A stretch of 64,000 nucleotides of DNA from Blakeslea trispora (lineage: Eukaryota; Mucoromycota; Mucoromycetes; Mucorales; Choanephoraceae): NCBI GenBank assembly GCA_025331445.1, contig JAIWNE010000087.1, forward strand, positions 1-64,000, written 5' to 3'. The position numbers and the translations under genes were made by a program. Shown here one piece after another: positions 33,967-43,943 of this stretch (its first letter is position 1; every line of letters starts with the position of its first letter). A model generated the notes under the pieces. It made no database searches. It saw only the letters and a list, made by a program, of their open reading frames with translations, and had not been told where the DNA came from.

Positions 33967-36235
33967 ATGAGACCCTGATTCATTCAAGTCTATTTCCTGC
34001 AGAATGGTTGTCAATCACAGATAAATTTCAGGGTGAAACTTTTTGAATACATCTCTATATTAGGATTTTATTGTTTAATAGAATAAAACAAAAGAAAGTC
34101 ATACGTCGCCGTTAACTTTTCAATATAATAGATAGATAGACAGATAGATAGATAGATACTCTCTTCGCTTTTTCACTTGTTCTTTAGTAAAAACAGTATC
34201 TCAGAATGGACAATTCACCTCTCTCTCTTGCTTCAAAATACGTCCAATCCAATGAAAATCCAACGCTCTCTGACTTCTTGAAAAGCGAAAAAGAACGTAT
34301 TGCTGCTGTCTCCTTCACAACAAATTACAAAAAATTAAGACACGTGTGGCAAGAAGCCATGATTTCTGCTTTGAAGCAACACAAACCTGATATGTATGAA
34401 GATGAAAGCTACTTAGAAACCGATGCTGAAGAGTGGAAAGCTATAATCGATCTGATCAAGATCAAAAAAAGCAAGGAAACAGAAGACACTCAGTCTAAAA
34501 CTGAAAATGATGCCTCCACCACCTTCTCTGGTCTCAAGCGAGACTTTGACTATATAAAGATTGATGACTTTACAACTGATACATATCGATCTTCTGATCA
34601 ATGGCTTGTAGACAGCAAAGACATCCTGCCCGATTTCAAGCAATTCCAAGATGAATCACTCAAGTTGGCTAGAAGATTCAAGGGTACCTTGCTCTTGAAG
34701 GATGATCTCGCTGTGTTGTTGTCGCTTTCTGGGGTTCTGGTTTTAAGCAAAGATATCAAGCACCCTTTGCTCAATAGCTGTTTTAATACAATCGAGTACT
34801 CTGCACTTGTTGACTCTTGCAGTCAGGAGCTTCTTGACCACTTGCCTCTCTTTCCACTGCAGTTGTATGCTGAATATTCTGCTGCAGCTCAAAAGCTGTT
34901 AAACAATGGCTATGACTACAGAGAAGAATTCCAAGAAGAAGTAATAATGATGAAGAAGAAAGAAGACGGGCCTCAAAAGAAGATACTTGATGCTTTAATG
35001 CATGTTGCCCCTGAGGTAGTGAAGCCTCAAAAGAAAAAGTCTAGTGAGTTGGATCTGTGTGCATCCTTTGTACAACCTTTTGTTGGCCGACTTCTTCAAG
35101 AGAAGAACAACGACCCCCATCAGTCCGATCGTGTTGTTGATGAGTTAGAAGAAGTAGAAGAAAAGTGTCGCCCAGATATCAAGTGCTTGGTATATGAAGA
35201 TGGAGAATATGCCTTTACTAATGCATACGGTGAGGTCAAGCCCTCAAACATACATGACAAGCACCTGTTGAATTTTGATTTGTACAAGCTTGCTTTGTAT
35301 GGAAAAGAAATGCTTCTCAAGACCAATGCCAAAAACATTGTTTGTTTTCAGATCTGGGGCGGCAATGCAAAGGCATACCTAATGAAGCTTGCATGCAACA
35401 ATGTGTGCACACTCACACACTTCTGTGACTTCCGCATCCCAACTGATTTGAAGGACATAGACATGTCATTGAATGACATGAACAACTTGATGAAGTTTGT
35501 GCATGTGTACAAGACCTTCTGCTTTGAAAAGGACAATACAGCTGACAAGTTTCTGGTGCTCCATTCTCTCTCCCTGTCATTGTCGACACTGTTCGATGTC
35601 CTTTCCCCAGAAGCCATCAAAAAAAAAAGAAAGCTGGACTAATAAAAGCATTTGCTGTTTTTTCTTTCTCTTGTGCTCAACTTGAGTACTTTATTCATCT
35701 GTAAAAAAATCTTTTCGAAATCAATTTACGAGTGATGTTTTTATTTGAGACAGCAGATGTGGAGAACAAAGAGGTACATAGCTAAGACTCATCAAAACGT
35801 CGGAATTTTCAGCAGGTTGAGTGTATGATTGCTCGTTTTGTAAAGTAGTAGCACAGGTTTGAAGAAGATTGAAGATTCGTACAAAGTGCTTTTTAGATAA
35901 AGCGAATGTAAGGCACAAAGAAGAAACAAAGTATCCTAAGACGTTCTTGGTTATCTTATGATATGTTAGGGCTATTAGTTATGAGTTGCGACTTAAAAGC
36001 TTGACAAGTAGAACAATAAGATGGTTTAATTGCAAGACTTGTTTAGCTTTATAGGATACCTGGATATGTTTAATCAGTAAAATACTTGGCTATGTAAATA
36101 CGAATGCGATAAATAACTATGGTAGCCTAAGACCAGACTTGTTTATCTTGTAGGCTGTAAGAAAGAATATATTAGTTCTGGAGAACTTGTTTATTCGAAG
36201 AACGATGATAGTCTTAAAAAGCAGACTTATTTAAA
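33967..36235. repeat. Palindrome, right arm
   Basis: Right 2,269-bp arm, the reverse complement of 31665-33933. It contains the (GATA)n microsatellite at about 34124-34158, the plus-strand gene, its 3' flank and two to three inverted subterminal repeat units (about 36000-36230). It stops inside the repeat array, one unit short of the left side. Confidence 0.9.
34206..35642 (+). CDS. PD-(D/E)XK-like protein of unknown function, right copy
   Basis: Second, identical 478-codon copy, head-to-head with the left one, with 511 bp between the two start codons. Because the flanks are also duplicated, both copies have the same promoter, 3' end and presumably expression. Keeping two identical intact frames implies either a very recent duplication or gene conversion between the arms. 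Sequence features are those of the left copy: helical acidic N-terminus, D324 and E343/K345 motif, basic C-terminal tail KKKRKLD. If the fold assignment is right, the protein would be a metal-dependent nuclease or a degenerate nuclease acting in the nucleus; this is inference. Confidence 0.8.
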   Translation: MDNSPLSLASKYVQSNENPTLSDFLKSEKERIAAVSFTTNYKKLRHVWQEAMISALKQHKPDMYEDESYLETDAEEWKAIIDLIKIKKSKETEDTQSKTENDASTTFSGLKRDFDYIKIDDFTTDTYRSSDQWLVDSKDILPDFKQFQDESLKLARRFKGTLLLKDDLAVLLSLSGVLVLSKDIKHPLLNSCFNTIEYSALVDSCSQELLDHLPLFPLQLYAEYSAAAQKLLNNGYDYREEFQEEVIMMKKKEDGPQKKILDALMHVAPEVVKPQKKKSSELDLCASFVQPFVGRLLQEKNNDPHQSDRVVDELEEVEEKCRPDIKCLVYEDGEYAFTNAYGEVKPSNIHDKHLLNFDLYKLALYGKEMLLKTNAKNIVCFQIWGGNAKAYLMKLACNNVCTLTHFCDFRIPTDLKDIDMSLNDMNNLMKFVHVYKTFCFEKDNTADKFLVLHSLSLSLSTLFDVLSPEAIKKKRKLD

Positions 36236-36476
36236 GGGTATGTCTACTAAAATCATGACAAATTTTGAAACATAACAGTAATTGCACATACACACACTAT
36301 GGTACGGAAAAAAAAGAGCTTTTCTTTCTATTTGACAACTTGGATAGGATAGTTAGTTGCCATGGTGATGAATTTTGATTTTGATTTTGCGGAGTAGCAC
36401 CATCTGTCTATTTTTTCTTTTTTCTGTCTGTGTACCAAGACTCTGCCCCCTTTTTTTTTCTTTTTTTCAAGAAAAT

Positions 36477-37276
36477 ATGCAACTCTTTAATAGTCACTTA
36501 GTGATCGGCTTACTTGCTATCAGCCTAAACTATGTTGCCACATTCAAACTACCTACTGCTTCCTTATTAAAAGACCCAGTTCAAGCACTCTCAACCACTG
36601 TGCCTGTTTTGTTTGTTGGCCATGTCTTGTTGATCAGTCTTTCCCGGCTATTTCAAGGCAATCTACAGTCATCTGTTGCAAGTATTCAATTTACCATGCT
36701 GGACTCAAGTTTTGTTTAATTGTTTTATATATCTATAGAAACCTATGGGGTATGGTGTTGTGTTGACTCTTTTGACAACAGGTCTGTTATATGTCTTGAC
36801 AGTTTTGTTTGGTGCACCTTTAATAGAGTAAAGTACATGAATCGTCTATTAAAGTGTTGTAACATGAACCATTTCTTTTGTGTAGAAAGTTTCCAAACAC
36901 CTTCTTGTTTGCCGCTTATTTATCCATCTTGACTGTGATGCCCTGTTTCCAGACGTTAAGAGAGAATGTGATGATGAAAGTGTTTTTACAACATAGGTAA
37001 AAGAAAAAAATTGAGCCATTTGATTTTCCCTCCCTAAAATGTATCTATGTTAGCCCTACCACCACATCTGAAATCTATGCTTATGTTCAAGTGATCTGTG
37101 CTCTTTCTGGTGCTTGGATAGGTGCAATTGTACTACCTTTGGATTGGGATAGAGAGTGGCAAGCTTGGCCTATCTCCTGCATCATTTCTACTTATGTAGG
37201 TCATGCAGTAGGTGTAATTGCAGCTTTTGTTTGGTCTTCTTTAAAGTCTTTATTTGGCAAGAAGAAGAGCGAATAA
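36477..37276 (+). CDS. GPI11: GPI-anchor assembly protein Gpi11/PIG-F
   Basis: Predicted 206-aa ER membrane protein. Exons 36477-36674, 36739-36827, 36886-36996 and 37054-37276 join in phase. PIG-F/Gpi11 stabilises the ethanolamine-phosphate transferases (Gpi7/Gpi13) that add phosphoethanolamine to GPI precursors. The signature is near the C-terminus: SGAWIGAIVLPLDWDREWQAWPIS, followed by a last hydrophobic helix and a KKK tail that could serve ER retention. About six hydrophobic segments; length close to yeast Gpi11 (219 aa). The first intron uses an unusual GTTGCA donor, chosen because it alone keeps frame into KPMGYGVVLTLL. The gene starts about 240 bp from the right palindrome border. Confidence 0.88.
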
Positions 37277-37509
37277 AATATGTATAAAAGAGGAAGAGGG
37301 AGAGAGAGGAAAATCTATATGTAATATGCTTTAAATAGATTAAAAGAAAAAAGAGAGAGTCAGCAAATAATAATAAGAAAGAGAGATGTACAAGTGAAAG
37401 CAGTATGGTTGAGTATAGAAGATACATTCTCTCTCAAGAAGAGAAAATGTGACCCATCAAAGTGTGTTTGTATGTGCAAATGAGCGGATATGTAAATGAA
37501 AAAGAGTAA

Positions 37510-39421
37510 TTAACTGCCATAAATATCATTGGCATGTTCCTCATAAATAGATGTCTTTGGCATGGTCATATTCTTATCCTTAAATATGCCACCCAATGCA
37601 CCGATCCATGTCTTTCGCTTTTCCATTGCATATAACGTGTTTTCGGATAAGGTAGCTTTGGGTCCATTGGTCTTGCGCTTTTTTGATTTTTGAGGACGCT
37701 ATAAGAGAAAAAGTTAACAAAAAAAATCAAACAAAAAACTACAATTCGACTTACAAATCGCTTGATGTACCCTTGTTCTACTTGACTATCTAATGTATCC
37801 AAGACTTGACGGTATTGTTCATACTGCAATTGACATTCAACCACTTCCAGTAATCTCTTTTTGCGATACTCATTCATCTTGACCTGCTCCTTAAATTCAC
37901 GACCCAAGGTACGAAGTTCTGCACAAATCTCATCATCTTCTCGAGCATTCCAATCAGCCTAATATCAAAAAAAAAAAAAAAATCAGCTTTGATCCCCTTT
38001 GAATTCATCTAATCAACATTACATCGTCATCATTAAACAAACCAGCATATTGAAGTTCTCTTTTCAACCTCTCCTCAAAACCAACAATCTCTTCAGGTGG
38101 TTCCGATAATAACATAGCCTTACTATTGTACCTTTTATACTCTGTCGTATGGTTTTCCATTGCATTGTCTTCTTCCAGATCACTTTCATCCCCATGAAGT
38201 GATTCTTCTGTAATCAAGTCCTCTGCCACTAAACTTGAAATCAATCGTTCCGTAAGCGTACCACATCCAAGGTCATCGTACAGCAAATGCTGGTCTGTCA
38301 GTGCTTGCTGAGATTGCAAATATTTCAATTTATGCTGTTGTAGCTGAGGCTGTAACAATTCAACCTCTTGCATCGTCTGTTGATCTTCCTCGGCCCATTT
38401 CTCAAGATAGTGTTGCCCTAAGGGTGGTATCAAGTAAGGCTTGCCTTGGTCGGATTTTTGCAACAGTATCTGTCGATCTTCCTCGGTCAAGTTGCGGAAA
38501 TAAGGTTCCAATGCTGTCCAGAAAGTCGTGATTTGAACTTGATCCTTGGGCTTCACGCGGACGAAATCAATGTCCTCGGTCTCTGATGAGGATGGGAGTT
38601 GTTGTGATCGAGCTGTTGATTTCTTGGCTTTTTTCAGGTCATGGTTTAGCTTGGGTGGTTTTGAGGTTGGTGGTGATTCACTTCGAGAGACAAGGGATGG
38701 CATTCCCTCTAATTTCTTTAATTTGACCAGATGAGGAGACTCACTTCGACGAGTGATGGCTATTGAAAGTCGGATTTAATTGTCTGATTTGAAACAAGGC
38801 AGAGACTTACCATCATCTGTACTTTCTCGTCTTCTCTTCTTTTTGATCTGCTCTAGTGCCCTATTTGTTCTCTTGTAAGTCTGAATTGCATTTATCAATC
38901 ATAACTGTTCATTTACGCTTGTCGACTTAATTCATTCCTCGATAGACTGTTATTCTGAAGTGTATCATCATCTATCACACTCTGGGAGGTTAACCATCTC
39001 TTTGAAATAACGATAGAATAGACACTTTTTTTTTACCCAATTCTTGTTTGATTCTCATTCTTTCAATCATGGCGTTGACGCTTTTGCCTGAAGTGGGCTC
39101 TATTGTATTTAAACTGTCAAGATAAAAGAAAGTCGAAATAGTTTGTTTTGTAGGGAAGGAAGCGAGATTCTTCTTACCTAACATCTCACGACTCTTGTGA
39201 TCAATCGTATTCAAGCCATACTTTAGATCTTTTGTTCGTCTTTCAGCTGAAGGAAGTAAAGATTCCAAGTCTGCTTTTATGCTTAAAAGGTCATTGGCTT
39301 CAGGAATGGCTTCTTGATGTTGACCGTTACTGTGGAGCAGATTGTACCGATGTTGGTCAATAATAGAACTGGTTGAAGGTGATAAAGTCTTTGGTAAGTC
39401 ATATCTACGCGCTGCTTCCAT
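37510..39421 (-). CDS. NGG1: SAGA/ADA histone-acetyltransferase module subunit Ada3 (Ngg1)
   Basis: Predicted 516-539-aa nuclear adaptor that links Gcn5-Ada2 to SAGA and ADA complexes. Minus-strand exons: 39037-39421 (possibly with a 69-nt intron at 39114-39182 that is frame-neutral), 38917-38971, 38811-38860, 38023-38759, 37755-37958 and 37510-37698. The C-terminal Ada3 domain is clear: DWNAREDDEICAELRTLG, KMNEYRKKRLLEV and LDTLDSQVEQGYIKR, followed by a Lys-rich KKRKTNGPKA and a conserved end. Upstream are SGKSVNAMIERM, an ALEQIKKKRRR block and a TFWTALEPYFRNL region typical of fungal Ngg1. Length is shorter than yeast Ngg1 (702 aa). The 39114-39182 segment looks like an intron but has no stop, so two isoforms are possible. 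Confidence 0.9.
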
Positions 39422-41091
39422 AGTGTGTGAAGGGGGAAATACTTGATTATGTACAGATGGAAGTTTTATTGGAAATAAGGAAAGAGACTGTGTGCGTGTG
39501 TGTGTGTTTAGAAGAATGAGTGAATGATCAATACTACGAAAGAATGCTTGTTAAAGAAAAAAAAATATGAAAAATAAAGCAAATTTCATTTGGTGTGCAA
39601 AACATTCCTAAAGCATTTTGTCAAACCAAATCGGTTTTCTTTTGCCTTTCATTGCTACTATCCACATCACTCGTTCTCTCGAGGTCTCTTGTATCCAAAC
39701 GAATAACATATACATATTTAATTCAGCAGCAAACTATTCAAGAGAGGGTAGAAGCAAGCAAGGGATCTTTTTTATTGCAGCTATCCGTTGAAGGATAAAT
39801 CAATCATCTGTAAAGAACAGACATAACATTGTTTAAAGCAGAGCAAAGATGCCTTATGGTTTAGTTGAATCGATCGATTATGCTGTCTCTTTTGCTTTTG
39901 TCTTCTAAAGAGACAAGCATAATATAAAGAAAGCATAATTGACTTGTTTTATACCCAAAAAAAGCTTACTTTGTTTCATAAACACTTGGAATACAAATGA
40001 AATATAATCAGCAAAAAGTAAATCATGAGATGATAAATGAGAGCAAGAGAAAAAAAAATCAAAATGTTACATGTCGGATGAATTGGTTGGTTTATTTAAA
40101 ATAATACGAAGCACAAGGTATATCATTCAATCTCTTCTAAATAGTATTTATTGAATTATTATTTGATACAAGTGAAATTCAGTTTGCTTATCACTGTTAA
40201 GCATTTTGTTTTCTTTTGTGTTTCCAAACTGTATATGATGATCAAGAAAAATAAATTGCTCAATACTAAACAAGTAAATTTCTCTTTGTAGGATGCAGCT
40301 ATTTTCTCGAGAAAAGAAAAAGAAAATTTACAGTGTTTAGACAATACCATTGCTTAATAAACAAAAAAAAATAGAGACAATTCTTTTCAAATTGGATTAT
40401 GAATACATTGAGTTCTCTCTGCACTAATTTTCTTTACAAAGGGGTGTTACTTTGAATTTAAAGAGGAGTTTGGCTGTCATACTAAATATAAAAAGGAACA
40501 GAATTGAAAAAAAAAAAGAAAGTCGGCATAAACAGTTATTTTTTCTTCTTTCTCTTTCTCCTTCTTTTTTATCATTGTATGCATATGGTTTCTCTGCTTT
40601 TGACACTCATGATGGTATTAATAAAGAGAGAGAGAAAAGAGGCTTAAACAAAAGATTTTCTGCTTCATTCCGATGACATTGGTTACAATCTATTCTCTCT
40701 GTAAATTCTTTGTGTTGATAATTCGGCAATAACTCAACATAAAAAAAACTCTTGTATTTGGTAAATGAATGAAAATGATCTCTCTCTTCTTTAACTATCT
40801 AGACCAAAAAGAAGAGACACATTTAAACAAAACAGCGTAATTATCATCAAGATAAAGAAAGAGCATTCTCGACCATCATACCGTGTATTAGATTGGAAAT
40901 TGTTTATCTCTTCTGCTGTCGGGTAGCCTTTGCTGTAGATGTTTCTGAGGATTCATTATAATCACTTTTTTTTACCCCTTCAACAGTTTTGTTTTCGAAA
41001 TAGCAAGTCACAAATCTGATTTTTTGAGTAATTTTCTTTCAAGCAGAATCACAAAGAAAAGTTTCTACTCTCTCTTTTTTTTTATCAAGTT
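39422..41091. other. Intergenic, about 1.7 kb, no gene recognised
   Basis: AT-rich spacer between the NGG1 start (minus) and the CGR1 start (plus), so it carries both promoters. Short frames on both strands (for example 39595-39798 and 40452-40676) lack family features. A T-rich pyrimidine tract directly precedes the CGR1 ATG. Confidence 0.5.
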
Positions 41092-41600
41092 ATGGTTGCT
41101 GTCACAAAGAACAACTCGAAAGCGAATGTAGGTGGTGCTGTAGATACTGTCAACAAGAGTGTATCAGGTAAAAGAGAGAGAGAAATACAGAGATCGAGAT
41201 CAAGTAAGATCTAACTTTTTAAAAAAAAATAAGGCAAGAATTGGAAGGTACAAAAGTCAGCTACTGTTCGTAATCAACAACCCAAACAACTTCGTAAAAA
41301 CTGGGATCAGAGATCAAAGGAACGTGCAAGAAACGATGCTGTCAAGACACTTGAACGTCAATTAAAGGCCGATAAGCAAGCAGCCAAGGATGTAAGTTAC
41401 TTCTCTTATATATAAAAACAGTGGTGGATGTTCATATGTTTGGAATTTTTTTTTTTATAAAGGCCAAGAAGGCTGTCAGTTTGGAACGCAAAAAGATGAG
41501 AGAAGAGAAGGAAAGAATGGAGGCTTTGGCTGCCAAGATGTCAGCTAAGCGATTGGAAAGATTAAAGAGAAGAGAGGCTAGAAAGAAGGCCAGAATTTAA
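41092..41600 (+). CDS. CGR1: rRNA-processing protein Cgr1
   Basis: Predicted 123-aa basic nucleolar protein involved in 60S subunit rRNA processing. Exons 41092-41167, 41234-41391 and 41463-41600 keep frame. The conserved block is GKNWKVQKSATVRNQQPKQLRKNWDQR split over the exon 1/2 junction, followed by a long charged coiled coil (RQLKADKQAAKDAKKAV, KKMREEKERMEALAAKM) and the terminal KRLERLKRREARKKARI. Length equals yeast Cgr1 (120 aa). The short exons mean it is easily missed by single-frame scanning. An 11-C run (41637-41647) lies in its 3' flank. Confidence 0.93.
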
Positions 41601-42566
41601 GCAAACAGATAGACTAGATTGCATGAACATACAGCTCCCCCCCCCCCTCATACATATATAAGCATATATACTTGAACTCCCTCTACGAGAGGAAAAAAAT
41701 GGATTGTTTCTCTGTAGAAGTTCAGTACTCTTTATTGAGAACTTTTCAACTTTGTTATCAATAAATCTTTTGTCCTTTTTTTTTTTGGAAAACAGTCAGT
41801 TTTTTCGTGTGGATGTAGGAGAAAGTGAGTGAATGAGATATATATATGGAAACCTCTCAAGTTTAGATGGTAGAGTTGAGCTATATAGTATATTTACAAG
41901 CACTTGTATTGCAATGAATATGATTAAACCAGCTATTTGCTTTTTTCTTTTTTCTTACTTCTTCAAACAGTCATATCTTTCTTAGCCAATATTGGTGAGG
42001 GATATTTGAAAGTTCAGTCCTTCTATTATCAAAAGTTGCGGCCATCATCTTGACAAGAGAAAGGTATATAGTTATTGCAGTCTAATTAAAGTTTAGCGTA
42101 CCTGACTTGGCCTATGTACGACAAACAAAATCAGCATTGTTTTTAGTTGAGAAACCAATGAGCTTTTTCTTTTCCTAGGGACAGCGTACTTTATTGAAAG
42201 ATCAATCAAGTTGACTAACATTTCGCTTGGCTCATTTAAATAGAATAAGCCTGTATTACTTCTGCCTCAGTAACATGTCATTGTGCTATGCATTTCAACA
42301 CTTTTTTTTTCGGCTATTTCTAACCTTTTGCACTAAACAAATGCATAGATTGCTCTCCCAATATGAGAAAATCAAGCAACTATTTTTCTATTCACCCCCT
42401 TTTATCGCCGGACTGCTATAAAAAAAAAGCTTAGCAACTTTAAAGCAGCTCTCAAAATTCTTTTGAGTTTTAAATTTAGCCCGATCCGAGCATTCTGACG
42501 AACTCCCCCCCTATCAAGCAAGCACCAGCTGGTTTCCGTAAATCCTTCCTTTTTGCATCTTTAAGT
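41601..42566. other. Intergenic between CGR1 and RPS15
   Basis: About 970 bp: CGR1 3' flank with an 11-C tract, AT-rich middle, and the RPS15 promoter. A plus-strand frame at 42227-42421 has no family signature. No consensus ribosomal-protein promoter element was identified with confidence. Confidence 0.4.
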
Positions 42567-43454
42567 ATGGTATGTATATAGGAGGCAAATAAAACCATCC
42601 ATCCATCTATCCACTCTCCCATCAAAACGCAGAAACAACGCAACCTTTTTTTTTTTGTGGAATACAGATCAAATCAGAGCAGAACAGAACAGAGAACGAG
42701 ATTGTGTGTAGAGCAAAAGAGAGAGAGAGAGACATCAACAAAAAAAAAACAAGTTTAGAGATGAGTCAATAGTTGAATAGACAAGCGCATGGAAAAAGAG
42801 GGGGTGGAGCCATTCCTATTTTCTTTTTGTTATATACGTCAGTCAGCTCACGGTCCATCAGAAAACAACGTATTCCATAGTCAACTTCACTTGTGCAACA
42901 AAAATAGAGAAAGAGTTGTTTCTGTGTTTTCTATGTTGGAGAATGGAATAGAAAGGATAACATTTGAAACGAGATGAAGTGTATATTTATGCAAGAAAAA
43001 AAACATCATCTATTGTTAGGCTGACGAGCAAACTCCCAGAAAGAGAACCTTCCGTAAGTTCACCTACCGTGGTATTGACCTCGAACAACTCTTGGACTTG
43101 TCCTCTGAACAATTCATGGACCTCGTCCACTGTCGTGCCCGCAGAAGATTCCAACGTGGTCTCAAGCGCAAGCCCATGGGTCTCATCAAGAAGCTCCGTG
43201 CTGCCAAGAAGAACGCTCCCTCTGGTGAAAAGCCCGAAGTTGTCAAGACTCACCTCCGTAACATGATCATTGTTCCTGAAATGATCGGTTCCGTCATTGG
43301 TATCTACAACGGTAAGACCTTCAACCAAGTTGAAATCAAGCCTGAAATGACTGGTCACTACCTTGGTGAATTCTCCATTACCTACAAGCCTGTCAAGCAC
43401 GGTCGTCCCGGTATTGGTGCCACTCACTCTTCCAAGTTCGTTCCTCTTAAATAA
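42567..43454 (+). CDS. RPS15: Cytosolic small-subunit ribosomal protein uS19 (Rps15)
   Basis: Predicted 145-aa uS19, a protein of the 40S head near the decoding centre. Exon 2 (43020-43454) encodes [18 protein letters not shown], the internal [19 protein letters not shown], and the uS19 core [20 protein letters not shown] followed by [20 protein letters not shown]. The start codon is placed in a minimal exon at 42567-42569 directly followed by GTATGT and a 450-bp intron ending TTGTTAG, which gives exactly the human RPS15 length. The body is certain; the first exon is an inference, consistent with the same design in RPS14 here. Codon use is strongly biased to C-ending codons, as expected for a highly expressed gene. 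Confidence 0.95.
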
Positions 43455-43943
43455 ATTGCTTTTTTTTTTTGGGAAAAAAAGAAGAGAAATGCGATTTTTT
43501 TTTTTATTAAAAAAATAAGATTGAAACCAATTTCATTTCCTTTTATTATGTGTAAGCTTGTTTTTCCATTGATTGAATTGGAAGAAAGGGTTGATATACG
43601 TGTTTGTCATTTCTTTTAAAATGGGAGAGATATGCATACATTTGTCCTAAATCCAATTACAGTTTTTATTACCCTCTAAAAAAAAAAGAAAAAGTCCCTT
43701 TTTTTTCTGACTTGCTTGATCTCCTATCTGTCAAATGTGCTTTCATACATACAGACACACGCATTTATATATACTCAAACGCAGTATTCTTCATTCAAGA
43801 GAAGAGTGTAAGCAACTTCACATGTGGGGATGGGACTGTCATTGTGACTACGTATGTGGTTGAGAAAGCTATAGAAAATCAAAAACCTTTTCGTTCTCTT
43901 CTTCTTTTTTTTTCTCTCTCTTAGTACAGCTCACAAAGACTTG
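43455..43943. other. Intergenic between RPS15 and DBP9
   Basis: About 490 bp with T- and A-homopolymers after the RPS15 stop (likely polyadenylation region) and a pyrimidine-rich tract immediately before the DBP9 start. No other feature is recognised. Confidence 0.4.

Larger units (their letters stand above)
31592..36235. mobile_element. Putative fold-back element: 4.57-kb palindrome with twin genes
   Basis: Positions 31665-36235 form an inverted repeat symmetric about 33950: position x pairs with 67900-x. Each arm is 2,269 bp and the spacer is 33 bp (33934-33966). The arms agree in every stretch compared, including both 478-codon genes, with one difference seen at 33927/33973. The pairing ends abruptly at 31664/36236 and the outer flanks are unrelated. 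One extra subterminal repeat unit (31592-31640) lies outside the left border only. It looks like a mobile or amplified unit that was copied in inverted orientation; no transposase, TIR or target duplication was recognised. Confidence 0.7.

Noticed and set aside
31665..36235. Missed-adapter sequencing artefact as the sole explanation for the palindrome
   Set aside because: The flanks differ on the two sides, the spacer does not look like an adapter, and one arm mismatch exists. An assembly error still cannot be fully excluded without reads.
42570..43019. snoRNA in the RPS15 intron
   Set aside because: No convincing C and D box pair or H/ACA fold seen by eye.
42987..43427. Minus-strand 146-codon frame
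   Set aside because: Antisense shadow of RPS15, created by its strongly biased codon use.
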